In this document: piece by piece, positions 10,175 to 19,491 of the stretch
Numbering within the stretch: the first letter of the stretch is position 1
How the letters are laid out: each line of letters opens with the position of its first letter
Assembly (NCBI RefSeq): GCF_900188415.1
Contig: NZ_FZNV01000002.1
Span: 601,339 to 665,338 of the forward strand
Origin: Maribacter sedimenticola
GTDB lineage: Bacteria > Bacteroidota > Bacteroidia > Flavobacteriales > Flavobacteriaceae
Reading direction: 5' to 3'
Length of the DNA stretch: 64,000 bases
Translations under genes and position numbers: made by a program
Notes under the pieces: generated by a model
Database searches by the model: none
Seen by the model: only the letters and a program-made list of their open reading frames with translations
Told to the model about the DNA's origin: nothing

Positions 10175-10972
10175 TTAGACGTCAAATTGGCGATAAGCGG
10201 CCATGGTAAACATATATAGGCCATAGCAAATTAAACCTATAGCTATGGTACCTAATAACCAATGTCCATAAACTTGTTCTTGGATAAAGGAAAAAGCTTG
10301 AGCTGTACCTTTGACCGTATTGGAAGAGTTTCCCTTTAAATTAAAGCCAGCGGTAAGAAAGAAATAAGCAATGATCAAGGTTACGATACCTCTAGAAATG
10401 AGTCCGGCATAACCTATACGTTTAACGGTCTTTCTTTTAATGACCGAATTGATATTTTGGAGATTTAATTTTTTAAGTACATCTCCATTTTGGATTTTTA
10501 GAAATTGAAAAATTCCCTTTAATGCCAGTCCCGCTCCAACGACGATAAATATCAATGCGCTCAACGTTCCGTTTTGTAAGCTTGTATTACCGCCTCCACC
10601 ACCCTTAGCTATCAAGGACGTAATGTTGAGTGCGTCCAAAATTGCAAAAACTCCAATTGAAGCATATACAAAACCGCTAACGAAAAAGCCCACACGTTTT
10701 CCTAGGCCTTTGATGTCCGTGCCATAATCTTCAGGGTCGTAAATGCTGACAATAAATCTCCATAGTGCAAAACAGAGAAGACCAAGTCCCAAAATTAAAA
10801 TAATCACGGTTCCAAAGGGTTGGTTCTCCAAATAGTCGATAACCTCTAATTTACCAGCCTTTTGACCTCCCATATTAAATGCGGAAAATAGCGCTAAAAC
10901 ACCGGTAATGCCATAAACGGTTCCTTTAGCAATATAGCCCAATACGGCAATCTTCCTTAATTTTTGGTTCAT
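10175..10972 (-). CDS. DUF1206 family membrane protein
   Basis: Six predicted transmembrane helices fall in three repeating pairs, each opened by a G-Y/F-x-x-x-G-x-V-Y-like motif (GYIAKGTVYGITG, GFFVSGFVYASIG, GYAGLISRGIVTL). This triple-repeat layout is the DUF1206 family, whose function is unknown. The 265-residue length is normal for the family. It is a single-gene unit convergent with the symporter. Confidence 0.8.
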   Translation of the reverse strand: MNQKLRKIAVLGYIAKGTVYGITGVLALFSAFNMGGQKAGKLEVIDYLENQPFGTVIILILGLGLLCFALWRFIVSIYDPEDYGTDIKGLGKRVGFFVSGFVYASIGVFAILDALNITSLIAKGGGGGNTSLQNGTLSALIFIVVGAGLALKGIFQFLKIQNGDVLKKLNLQNINSVIKRKTVKRIGYAGLISRGIVTLIIAYFFLTAGFNLKGNSSNTVKGTAQAFSFIQEQVYGHWLLGTIAIGLICYGLYMFTMAAYRQFDV

Positions 10973-11078
10973 AGGAGTAAATGTTTAAAGCTTCACTGGC
11001 TATTTTAGCCAATTTGATGCTTTGCAATTGTAGAATATTAAAAAGGCATAGAAAGTTGTAAACATCCTTAACCCGGTT

Positions 11079-12185
11079 TTATTTAGATTTTTTTTCCTCT
11101 AATGCGTCAGCACCCTCTGTGGCATCCTTAAAATTTAAATCGTCATCTACTACCCCTTTATAGGCTTTTATCCAAGCATTTTTAAAAATACCGGTAATGG
11201 TAGGGATGATCTTTGTCTTTGCGCTATTTAAATCACCTTCTATAGGTATTTTTGTTGCCAATGTATCTTGCCTATGATTCTTTAGCAAGAATTTAAAAAA
11301 GCCAACAAAGCCTTCCCACAATGTTTTCAAGAAACCATCATCTTTGCCGATCAATTTGGCATTCCGTAAAATAGGCTTAAACGAACCTTTTAAGTATCCA
11401 TCGGCAATGGCCATTTCTCCGAAAAGGTCAAAAGTGCCTTCGTCGAAATCTATGCCTGCATAAAAGTTAGTGAAATCATTTAAAGCCTTGGCATTTGCTT
11501 TTTCCAAACTAAAGGAGATGTCCATATCCGGAATTTCCTTGACCAAGTTCATGTCTCCTTTTAGAATAACATTTCCGTTACCTATGGAGACTGCTGTGGC
11601 GTATATAGTAGAAGGTAATGTCCTTGTTTTTTCTACCACATTCCTAAGGTTGGACGCAGAAAGGTTTACGTTGGAAAGGTTCAGGTCAATATTGGGGTCT
11701 GCCTGTAATTGTAGAAAGGCAAACTTACCTTGTTTTACGCTTAATTGATTGATGTCTATGGGAACTAAGTCCGTAAGTGCTTTGGACCAATCTTCGGTAT
11801 CGGTTTGGGCCGTATCTTGTTGTTGGTCTTCAAAAACATAGATCACGGTTGGTTCTGTCATGATAATTTCACTCACTATTTTTCCGTGAATCAATGCTTT
11901 CCATTCAATGGAAATGTCGGTTTTCTTAAAGTCTAGAAAAGGAACATCGGAATTTGCATTTACTTTATTTAAATACATTCCATTTATAGTATAAGCACCG
12001 CGGATTAATGCAAGGTCAATATCTTCAACATATCCATAATATCCGGGAATATCCGCTAAAACCTTATTGACATAATCTTTAACGATATAGGGTAGGGCAA
12101 TGCGAAAAATAAGTAACACTATAATAAGTGTTATAGGTAGTAAGTATCTTTTTTTCTTGTATCGCCGTCTTTTAATTTTGCTCAT
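11079..12185 (-). CDS. AsmA/DUF748-like membrane-anchored protein
   Basis: A basic N-terminus (SKIKRRRYKKKR) precedes one transmembrane helix at about residues 15-34, followed by a long beta-rich periplasmic region of the DUF748/AsmA-like type (for example KTDISIEWKALIHGKIV and TEPTVIYVFED). AsmA-like proteins act in envelope lipid transport or outer-membrane assembly. Here this is inference from family likeness. The C-terminus is Lys/Glu-rich. It is a single-gene unit. Confidence 0.7.
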   Translation of the reverse strand: MSKIKRRRYKKKRYLLPITLIIVLLIFRIALPYIVKDYVNKVLADIPGYYGYVEDIDLALIRGAYTINGMYLNKVNANSDVPFLDFKKTDISIEWKALIHGKIVSEIIMTEPTVIYVFEDQQQDTAQTDTEDWSKALTDLVPIDINQLSVKQGKFAFLQLQADPNIDLNLSNVNLSASNLRNVVEKTRTLPSTIYATAVSIGNGNVILKGDMNLVKEIPDMDISFSLEKANAKALNDFTNFYAGIDFDEGTFDLFGEMAIADGYLKGSFKPILRNAKLIGKDDGFLKTLWEGFVGFFKFLLKNHRQDTLATKIPIEGDLNSAKTKIIPTITGIFKNAWIKAYKGVVDDDLNFKDATEGADALEEKKSK

Positions 12186-12310
12186 TATGTTTCAATAATG
12201 GCGATAATATAAATTAAATCTTTGGTATATAGTTGATATAAAGGGGATAGGGGTAAAACTATTATTCTTTGGGTCAGTAAAATTTTAGATGCATCAATTT
12301 ATCAATAATG

Positions 12311-12715
12311 TTAAATGAACTTTTGCTTTATTTCATCCGTTGGAATCATACATTCTTCTCTTTTGCCATACCATTGGTACCTATTTCGTGCTATAAAATC
12401 GTATACGATGTTACGGAAAGACTCCGGTAACCATAGTAAAATGGACGAAATTGTTCTAATCCCTTTTAATTCTTCACCAATCTTTAAAGCAGCTGTAGAT
12501 TTTATATAATAAGCAACATTGGGTTCAATAAGAATAATAGAATCAACTTTTTCAGTATCTATATTTCGTTCTAGAGTCAATTTTTTTCCAGTTTCACTTT
12601 GCAAGGCGGCAAATTGAAATTGGTTTTCAGAATCTCTTTTAATGATAAACTGTACGGCTCCGTTACACAAATTGCAGACCCCGTCAAATAAAATAATTTT
12701 CTTTTTATTTTCCAC
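12311..12715 (-). CDS. DCC family thiol-disulfide oxidoreductase (DUF393)
   Basis: The protein starts with ILFDGVCNLCNGAVQF, the DxxCxxC signature of the DUF393/DCC family, near residues 9-24. At 134 residues it is full length. It has the later WLPESFRNIVYDFIARNRYQWYG segment typical of the family. Members are predicted thioredoxin-like oxidoreductases, but the partner is unknown. An internal copy of the palindrome ATCGTATACGAT lies at 12398-12409. Confidence 0.88.
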   Translation of the reverse strand: MENKKKIILFDGVCNLCNGAVQFIIKRDSENQFQFAALQSETGKKLTLERNIDTEKVDSIILIEPNVAYYIKSTAALKIGEELKGIRTISSILLWLPESFRNIVYDFIARNRYQWYGKREECMIPTDEIKQKFI

Positions 12716-13021
12716 GGATTAAAGATACAATGAGTACCAATTATATCATTACCATTTATAATCTATTTAAGAAAGATGTTCAATGGATATTTATTTATTC
12801 CTAAATCTTTAAAAGATTGGGGAGTGCTAGACATATAATTGAGATATCACTGGTATAAATAACAATTCCACTATATTCTAATAATAAATTTAGGCGCCAG
12901 CAGGAATTAATGTAATAAAAAGGGTCAATAAGTACTAGTTTTATGTGAATATGGTGTTCAACAATTTATAAAAATCGTATACGATTTAATTTAAAATACT
13001 AAAAATCAGTTTGTTAATTTG
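12716..13021. other. AT-rich intergenic region with a 16-bp palindrome
   Basis: No gene is visible in these 306 bases, which separate two minus-strand genes. The only clear structure is the perfect palindrome AAATCGTATACGATTT at 12972-12987, whose 12-bp core recurs three more times in the window. A promoter for the downstream DCC gene must lie here, but I could not place it. Confidence 0.6.
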
Positions 13022-15193
13022 TTATTTCTTTCGTTCTACTAATTCCAATTGGTCAACACTGACATTGGTCGTAAAAATACCATAGTTGACTATCGCTTTT
13101 CCTTTTTCCAAGGAATCTATTGACCCTACGGACTTGCCATCTAACATACGTACACGATCACCAATTTTGAAAACTGGTTTAGGTTTGTTTTTTTCTTTTG
13201 CTATGGCCTTTTTCTTGGCAACCTTTTTGTTTTCACGAATGACCTTGACCTCTTTTTGGACTTCTTGGGCTACTTTTGCTTTTTTTGCACGTTCTGCCTT
13301 GGCCTCATTTGCAGTTTTTTTCTTGCGCTTGCTATTCTCCGTTTCCACAATTCGTAATAGCTCAGATACCAACTGGCGCTTTTTATTGTCCAAAAAGTAT
13401 TTGTCCGCAGCAATGTTCACCTTGTTTCCCAATTGAATCATACGTTGATCATGGTCGTATAACTCTTGATAATTTTCCAATTTGCTCTTGATTTTGGCAT
13501 TCAGCTTTTCCAAGCGCTCACTTTCCTCTCTCGCCTTGTTTTCCTCTTCTTTGAGCCTAGAGCCTGTCTGTGCCATTTTACTGCGTTCTTTTTGCAATTT
13601 GGCAATAGTGGCATCAAACCTTACTTTACCACGCTCTATTTTCTTTTTGGCCTTGTTGATCAGGGAATAGGGGATACCGTTCTTTTGTGCTACCTCAAAG
13701 GTAAATGAACTACCTGCTTGCCCAAGGATAAGTTGAAAAGTGGGCTCAAGGGTCCTGCCATCAAAAAGCATATTGGCATTGGTAACATGGGGCAGTTCAT
13801 TGGCCAATGCTTTTAAATTGGCATAGTGGGTAGTGATTACGCCATAGGAACCCCGCTCATAAAACACTTCTAAAAATGCTTCTGCCAAGGCACCCCCCAG
13901 TTCCGGGTCGCTACCGGTACCAAACTCATCGATCAAGAACAAGGTATTGTCATCGCAGCGTTTTAGAAATTGGTTCATGTTCTTTAAGCGGTAACTGTAC
14001 GTACTTAGGTGATTTTCAATACTTTGGTTGTCACCAATATCCGTCAATATTTTTTTGAAAAAGCAAACTTCGCTACGTTCGTGTACAGGAATCAACATAC
14101 CGCTTTGAAGCATAACCTGTAATAGGCCAATGGTTTTCAACGTAATACTTTTTCCACCAGCATTGGGGCCGGAGATGACGATGATCCTATTTTCCTGGTG
14201 CAACTCTATAGTCTGGGGATATGTTTTTTCGTTCTTTCGCTTATTGCTTAAAAATAAAAGCGGATGATAGGCATCCCTTAAATAGAGTCTGTTGTTAGTA
14301 TTGATAGTAGGCATTAGGGCGTTGATATCTTCCGCGTGCTTCGCTTTTGCGGCAATGACGTCCACTTGTGACAAATAATCCTGATAATCGCTTAAAAGCG
14401 CTCTAAATGGCCTGATCTGATTGGTTAATTGTTTTAGTATCCGTTGTACTTCTTCTTTTTCTTCGTATTCCAGATTATTGAGTTCCCGGCTATATTTTAA
14501 AACCGCTTCCGGTTCAATGTAAACGATACTGCCGGTTTTGGAAGTGCCCATTACCGCACCCTTAATTTTTTTACGGTACATGGCCTTTACGGCAAGGACC
14601 CTTCTGTTTTCCACCACACTCTCCCTTATTTCATCCAGGTAATCGGATGATTGGTAAGTTGAAAGTGCCGCGCCAAAGCTTTGGCTAATCTTACCCCTAA
14701 CTTGGTTGATTTGCCTTCTGATAATCTGAAGGTTGTCCGATGCATTGTCTTTTACCTCACCAAAACGGTCAATTACGTTGTTGATCAACACCGGTATTTC
14801 GGTTGTTGGTTCCAGTTTTAATGCAAATTCATGGAACAATGGATAATATTCCTTGAATTTTTTAAAGAATTTTTGATGTTGGGCAACCGTGGTGCAAATA
14901 CTCGAGATACGTTTGAATCCCTGTAGTTCTAAAATGGTATTTTCAATTTTTAACAACCTTAAATCTGCATTGATACTATCAAATCCATGATTTGGAATAC
15001 GGTTTTCACTAACCAGGGAAGAAAGGTATTCGGCCGTTTTGCCTAATTCGATCCTAATAACTTCCTCGGTTAAGAAAGGTGCGATTTTCAACGCTGCCTC
15101 CTTGCCCAATTCAGTATGGCAACGCGCTGAGATCTGCTGTAAAATGGAAGGGAATTCTAAATCCTGTAATGTTTTGGAATGTATATTGGCCAC
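13022..15193 (-). CDS. mutS2: MutS2-like DNA-binding ATPase lacking the Smr domain
   Basis: The N-terminal lever/clamp region (about residues 1-300) leads into a MutS ATPase with Walker A GPNAGGKS, a Walker B of the FLIDEFGTGSDPELG type, and the H-loop TTHYANLKALA. A long charged coiled coil (about 510-660) follows, then a KOW-like module (FKIGDRVRMLDGKSVGSI). Bacillus-type MutS2 is about 785 residues and ends with an Smr nuclease/ribosome-binding domain. This protein stops at 723 right after the KOW-like part, so Smr is absent. MutS2 suppresses homologous recombination or rescues collided ribosomes. The Smr-less form probably keeps only the ATPase/clamp part of that role. Confidence 0.9.
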   Translation of the reverse strand: MANIHSKTLQDLEFPSILQQISARCHTELGKEAALKIAPFLTEEVIRIELGKTAEYLSSLVSENRIPNHGFDSINADLRLLKIENTILELQGFKRISSICTTVAQHQKFFKKFKEYYPLFHEFALKLEPTTEIPVLINNVIDRFGEVKDNASDNLQIIRRQINQVRGKISQSFGAALSTYQSSDYLDEIRESVVENRRVLAVKAMYRKKIKGAVMGTSKTGSIVYIEPEAVLKYSRELNNLEYEEKEEVQRILKQLTNQIRPFRALLSDYQDYLSQVDVIAAKAKHAEDINALMPTINTNNRLYLRDAYHPLLFLSNKRKNEKTYPQTIELHQENRIIVISGPNAGGKSITLKTIGLLQVMLQSGMLIPVHERSEVCFFKKILTDIGDNQSIENHLSTYSYRLKNMNQFLKRCDDNTLFLIDEFGTGSDPELGGALAEAFLEVFYERGSYGVITTHYANLKALANELPHVTNANMLFDGRTLEPTFQLILGQAGSSFTFEVAQKNGIPYSLINKAKKKIERGKVRFDATIAKLQKERSKMAQTGSRLKEEENKAREESERLEKLNAKIKSKLENYQELYDHDQRMIQLGNKVNIAADKYFLDNKKRQLVSELLRIVETENSKRKKKTANEAKAERAKKAKVAQEVQKEVKVIRENKKVAKKKAIAKEKNKPKPVFKIGDRVRMLDGKSVGSIDSLEKGKAIVNYGIFTTNVSVDQLELVERKK

Positions 15194-15338
15194 GAGCTAA
15201 TTTAATATGTGGTAAAGGTACGGATTGAGAGCGATATCTGAAATTTACGAAGCAAGCGTTGTTTGGTCCTGGTAACAGTTTTTTTAAGTAGTGTAGTTCC
15301 TTTTAACAAATGAGGTCATGTTACTTGGGTTTCATATG

Positions 15339-15367
15339 TTGAATACATTGACAATTAGATAAATTTG
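15339..15367 (+). promoter_or_regulatory. Predicted flavobacterial promoter for ung
   Basis: TTG at 15339-15341 and TAAATTTG at 15360-15367 are separated by 18 bases, matching the TTG-N17-23-TAnnTTTG consensus. This places the transcript start about 20 bases before the ung start codon. Confidence 0.55.
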
Positions 15368-15392
15368 TAACCTGGTAAACATACTTTACATC

Positions 15393-16061
15393 ATGATTAT
15401 AAAAAATATACATCCCAGTTGGACACAGGAACTAAAGGAAGAATTTGAAAAAGAATATTTTCGGCAACTAATAACCTTTGTGGAACAGGAATATCGGCAG
15501 TATACCTGTTACCCGGCCATGGAACACATCTTTGCCGCCTTTGAAAAATGTAGTTTTGCCGATGTTAAGGTAGTCATTATAGGACAAGACCCCTATCATG
15601 GGCCCAATCAGGCTAACGGATACTGTTTTTCAGTAAATGATGGAGTAAAACATCCACCTTCATTGATAAATATTTTTAAGGAAGTCGAAACAGATATAGG
15701 TAACCCGTACCCCTTAAGTGGAAATTTGGAGCGATGGGCCACACAAGGGGTTTTGTTACTAAATGCAACATTGACCGTTAGGGAACATGATCCGGGCAGT
15801 CATCAAGGAAAAGGTTGGGAAGTTTTTACCGATGCGGTCATTAAAAAACTATCTAGCCAGAAAAAAGATGTCGTTTTTATGTTATGGGGCGGTTTTGCCA
15901 AGAAAAAGAAAAAATTAATTAATATGAACGCCCATCATATTCTTGAATCCGGACATCCATCGCCCTTAAGCGCAAATAGGGGATATTGGTTTGGAAATCA
16001 GCATTTTTCCCATTGTAATAAAATATTGAAAGGTATGGGCAATAAATCTATTATGTGGTAA
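15393..16061 (+). CDS. ung: Uracil-DNA glycosylase (family 1)
   Basis: This enzyme removes uracil from DNA in base-excision repair. The catalytic motif GQDPYHGPNQANG (Asp and His of the water-activating loop) is near residue 64, and the DNA-intercalation loop GHPSPLSANRG is near residue 187. The length of 222 residues is standard. Its own promoter lies directly upstream, and it is followed by the receiver protein gene after 79 bases. Cytoplasmic. Confidence 0.96.
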   Translation: MIIKNIHPSWTQELKEEFEKEYFRQLITFVEQEYRQYTCYPAMEHIFAAFEKCSFADVKVVIIGQDPYHGPNQANGYCFSVNDGVKHPPSLINIFKEVETDIGNPYPLSGNLERWATQGVLLLNATLTVREHDPGSHQGKGWEVFTDAVIKKLSSQKKDVVFMLWGGFAKKKKKLINMNAHHILESGHPSPLSANRGYWFGNQHFSHCNKILKGMGNKSIMW

Positions 16062-16140
16062 GTTATTTATTAATAATTTTTTTTATAACTTTAAGAAGAC
16101 ACTATTTTACATGTATAACATTAACTAACAACAACTCGCT

Positions 16141-16569
16141 ATGAAAAATTTAGACAGATTAAACAGCATTTTATTGGTGGATGATGATGAGGCAAGCAAC
16201 TTTCTTCATTCCATATTCATCAATAAGCTTGATTTGGATGTTAATTTAAATTCTGCCCTAAACGGCCAGGAAGCATTGGATTTCATTTTAGGTAAAGGTC
16301 AGGAAGAACTGGAATTACCTTGTATGGTCATGCTAGATCTTAGAATGCCTGTTATGGACGGATGGCAATTTATGGAGGCCTATGAAGAAATGGTCCCAAA
16401 AAAATTAAAAGACCAGATTACCATCGTTCTTGTTACCATAAGTGATAACCAAGAGGATAAGGATCGCGCCATAACCAATCCACATATAGCGGATTTCTCA
16501 CAGAAACCTTTATCTGACGATACGTTTAAACAGCTTATTCAAAAGCATTTTAGCTTAGCTGCAATTTAA
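16141..16569 (+). CDS. Single-domain response regulator (CheY/Rcp1-like)
   Basis: A 142-residue receiver domain with no output domain. The acidic pocket (LVDDDEASN), phosphoacceptor Asp in MVMLDLRMPVMDGW, the conserved Thr in LVTISDN, and the Lys in SQKPLSDD are all present. Longer loops before the last helix resemble Rcp1-type receivers that work with hybrid or phytochrome-like histidine kinases. No kinase is adjacent, so the partner must be elsewhere. The stop TAA is one base from the stop of the convergent substrate-binding-like gene. Confidence 0.9.
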   Translation: MKNLDRLNSILLVDDDEASNFLHSIFINKLDLDVNLNSALNGQEALDFILGKGQEELELPCMVMLDLRMPVMDGWQFMEAYEEMVPKKLKDQITIVLVTISDNQEDKDRAITNPHIADFSQKPLSDDTFKQLIQKHFSLAAI

Positions 16570-16570
16570 A

Positions 16571-17416
16571 TTACGTCAAAATATGATCGGCAGGAATTAT
16601 TTGGTCGATCAAATTTAATTCATTTAGGGTATCCTGTACTTTTAACAAGGTATGTTCAGGTAGTTGCTTTTGACTCCATTGGGTTAATTGCAGCCATTCC
16701 TGTATGTCCTCTAATTTTTGTTTATACCTATGGGCCAATGTACGGTCAATACTGGGTATTTGTTTAAATTCTACGGTATAAGTGTTGATAATTTCCCTTA
16801 TATGGGCAATGAGGTTTCCGTTTTCCGCGATAAAAGATGTCGTTCCTGCAAGTACAAAACAGGGCCATGGCGTGGGGCAATCTCCTAAGTGCCTGAAAAT
16901 ACCACCATCTACCAATGGCTTTGTCGTAAAACGTTCCCAAATAAAATAATCTGCATGTCCCGTAGAAAGGCTCTGGACCGCACCATCAAGGTTGTTTACC
17001 AGGTTAAATTTCAGGTTTTCTAAATCCCACCCCATTTGTTTTGCATGTACATAGGCCATTAAATGACTTCCGCTACCAAACCTGCTTATGGCCGCAGTAG
17101 TGTTTTCAAGGTCCTTTAAATCCTTGAAACTACTATTGGTATCCACATGAATGCCCCACAGCAAGGGAGAGGCAATATATTCTTGTATGATTTTGGCCTT
17201 GTTTCCTTCAGTAATACTTTTTACAATTCCTTCCGTTAGGATTATGGCTAGGTCAGCCTCGTTATCCTTTAATAAATTGCACATTCTACCGGTACCCTCT
17301 GGCACATCTGTCCACACTAAATCAATACCTCTTTCCCTAAAAGCTCCTTCGTCTATGGCCAGATGCCAAGGAAGGTTGAAATGTTCCGGTACACCTATAA
17401 TTTTAACGGTTTTCAT
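16571..17416 (-). CDS. Periplasmic-binding-protein-fold protein without signal peptide (NMT1/THI5-like)
   Basis: The protein begins KTVKIIGVPEHFNLPWHLA and follows the type II periplasmic binding fold of NMT1/SsuA-like proteins (DLVWTDVPEGTGRM, DLAIILTEGIV, AISRFGSGSHLMAY). It has no signal peptide or lipobox, so it is probably cytoplasmic, and no ABC permease genes are nearby. It overlaps the end of ppk1's start region by up to 14 bases, so it is translated as the last gene of the Ppk1 operon. It may bind or transform a small metabolite. The ligand is not known. Confidence 0.7.
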   Translation of the reverse strand: MKTVKIIGVPEHFNLPWHLAIDEGAFRERGIDLVWTDVPEGTGRMCNLLKDNEADLAIILTEGIVKSITEGNKAKIIQEYIASPLLWGIHVDTNSSFKDLKDLENTTAAISRFGSGSHLMAYVHAKQMGWDLENLKFNLVNNLDGAVQSLSTGHADYFIWERFTTKPLVDGGIFRHLGDCPTPWPCFVLAGTTSFIAENGNLIAHIREIINTYTVEFKQIPSIDRTLAHRYKQKLEDIQEWLQLTQWSQKQLPEHTLLKVQDTLNELNLIDQIIPADHILT

Positions 17417-19445
17417 TTAATTTATATTTAAGATAGTCATAAATGGCATACTGTGACCTTACAGGTTCCTGGTGGTCTTGGACGGTCACTTTTTTATTGG
17501 AATTTTCAATATCCAATATTCGAGCCTTTTGGTTATCGTTAAGCTGTAAAGTTAGAATATGTTTTAATTCACTAAAAATATCTGGGTCAAGAATAGGGGT
17601 AAGCACCTCAATTCTGCGGTCCAAATTTCTGGTCATCCAATCTGCGGAGCCCACATACATGAGTTCATTACCACCGTTTTCAAAGAGATAGATCCTGCCG
17701 TGTTCCAAATAGCGATCTATGATACTTGTAATAAGAATAGAATCTTTCATTGGGGCATCAGGATCGCCACTAGCCTTTAGATAGCAACAAAAGCCTCTGA
17801 CAATCAGCCTAACCTTAACTCCGGCATTGACCGCCCTATATAGGGCATTAATCATATCGGCATCCTCCAAACTGTTCATTTTGGCTGTAATGGCGGCATG
17901 TTTTCCACTTTTTGCGGCATCAATCTCGTTTTGTATAAGGTTTAAAAAGGTAATGCGTGTGGTAAAAGGTGAAACCAGAAGACGTTTTAACTTGGGAATG
18001 ATTAATTTTCGCTCCAACACCTCAAAAACCTGTTTTAGGTCCTTTGTTATTTTTTTATGGGCCGTAAAGAGTCCGTGGTCACAATAGATTGTTGCAGTCT
18101 TTGCATTAAAATTCCCAGTACCTATATAGGCATACCGTCTTAATTTATCATCTTCTTTTCTAAATACCATAGCAATTTTAGAATGCACTTTTACCTGTGG
18201 AATACTAAATATTACCTTGGCTCCTTTTTCTTGGAATATTCTGCCCCATTTAATATTATTTGCCTCATCAAAACGTGCTTGGGCCTCTACGAACAATGTA
18301 ACCTCTTTTCCATTGTCCAAGGCTTTTAACAATGCATTTGCCAAAGCCGATTTTTCTGCAATTCTATAAATAGTCATTTTAATGGCAGTTACCTGTGAAT
18401 CGTTTGCCGCGCTTTCCAAAAAATTTTCAATAACATTGAAATCCTGATAAGGAAAATGTACCAATTGGTCTTTTCTGGCTATTGTTTCGAAAACATTGTT
18501 GGATGTTGATAGAACTGGATGTGGTAAGGCAGGCTTTGGCTCATATTGTAAATATTCGGTACCCTTTGGCCTCGGAAAGCTAAAAAAATCGGAAAGGTTG
18601 TGGTATGTTCCTCCTGGGGATAAGTCGGCCTCACCTAAATTCAAATGGGTTTTTAGTACATTCAATAATTCATTGGGCATAGTACTATCGTACAATAAGC
18701 GCGTAGCTTGCCCCGTTTCCCTTTTATTCAGGGAATTGTATATTTTCTCTACCAGTGCGGCATCCGTATAATCATCTTCTAAATATAACTCCGCATCCCG
18801 AGACAATTTTATGGAATAGCACTGTGTAATTTCCTGATTGGGAAATAGCTTATCCATATTAAGTCGAACAACATCATCTAAATAACAATATTGGTGATGG
18901 TCGCCCGGTAATTTTATAAAACGATCTGCTTCATCGGTAGGAATTTGCACTAGGCTATACTCGTTGTTCTTATGATGAACGGCCAAATATAATGCACCAT
19001 CTATAAGCGATACATTGTTTGTTGTACTATGTATCTTACAATAAGGCTGTATAGAAGTATGGAATAGGTTGGTTAAAAATACTTTTTGTTCATCATTGAA
19101 TTCACTTGGGTTTCTTAAGAATATATGGTGCTTTTCCAACTCGTTCAAGGTAGTCGCTATCACCTTACCAAAAGTAATTTGTTGTTGTTCTATAGTTTCT
19201 AATATATGTTTTAAGGTACTATTTGCCTTGAGCATTAGTTTCTTTCGCAACTTCTTGTCCAACTGCCGTATTTGGCGAAGACCGGAAACCCTAACCTTAA
19301 AATACTCATCTAAATTCGAAGAAAAAATTGCAAGAAATTTAAGTCTTTCCAATAGGGGAGTTGACTTATTGGCTGCTTCAAGTAATACACGTTCATTAAA
19401 ATAAAGCCAATTAATATCCCTATGCTTCAAATTTTTATTTTTCAT
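17403..19445 (-). CDS. ppk1: Polyphosphate kinase 1
   Basis: This enzyme reversibly transfers the terminal phosphate of ATP to inorganic polyphosphate. Order of domains: N-terminal helical domain with RDINWLYFNERVL and SSNLDEYFKVRVSG, the head domain, then two PLD-like catalytic domains. The autophosphorylated His is in KVHSKIAMV and the second active-site His in YLEHGRIYLFENG. The 680-residue length fits. ATG 19445 is preferred over GTG 19451. Its 3' end overlaps the next gene by 14 bases. Upstream in the same direction are a nucleoside phosphorylase and a DUF1835 protein, suggesting a shared role in phosphate or nucleotide stress. Confidence 0.95.
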   Translation of the reverse strand: MKNKNLKHRDINWLYFNERVLLEAANKSTPLLERLKFLAIFSSNLDEYFKVRVSGLRQIRQLDKKLRKKLMLKANSTLKHILETIEQQQITFGKVIATTLNELEKHHIFLRNPSEFNDEQKVFLTNLFHTSIQPYCKIHSTTNNVSLIDGALYLAVHHKNNEYSLVQIPTDEADRFIKLPGDHHQYCYLDDVVRLNMDKLFPNQEITQCYSIKLSRDAELYLEDDYTDAALVEKIYNSLNKRETGQATRLLYDSTMPNELLNVLKTHLNLGEADLSPGGTYHNLSDFFSFPRPKGTEYLQYEPKPALPHPVLSTSNNVFETIARKDQLVHFPYQDFNVIENFLESAANDSQVTAIKMTIYRIAEKSALANALLKALDNGKEVTLFVEAQARFDEANNIKWGRIFQEKGAKVIFSIPQVKVHSKIAMVFRKEDDKLRRYAYIGTGNFNAKTATIYCDHGLFTAHKKITKDLKQVFEVLERKLIIPKLKRLLVSPFTTRITFLNLIQNEIDAAKSGKHAAITAKMNSLEDADMINALYRAVNAGVKVRLIVRGFCCYLKASGDPDAPMKDSILITSIIDRYLEHGRIYLFENGGNELMYVGSADWMTRNLDRRIEVLTPILDPDIFSELKHILTLQLNDNQKARILDIENSNKKVTVQDHQEPVRSQYAIYDYLKYKLNENR

Positions 19446-19491
19446 AAGCACAAAAATAAGAAGACCACGGCAGGATACTTTTAAAAATGCG

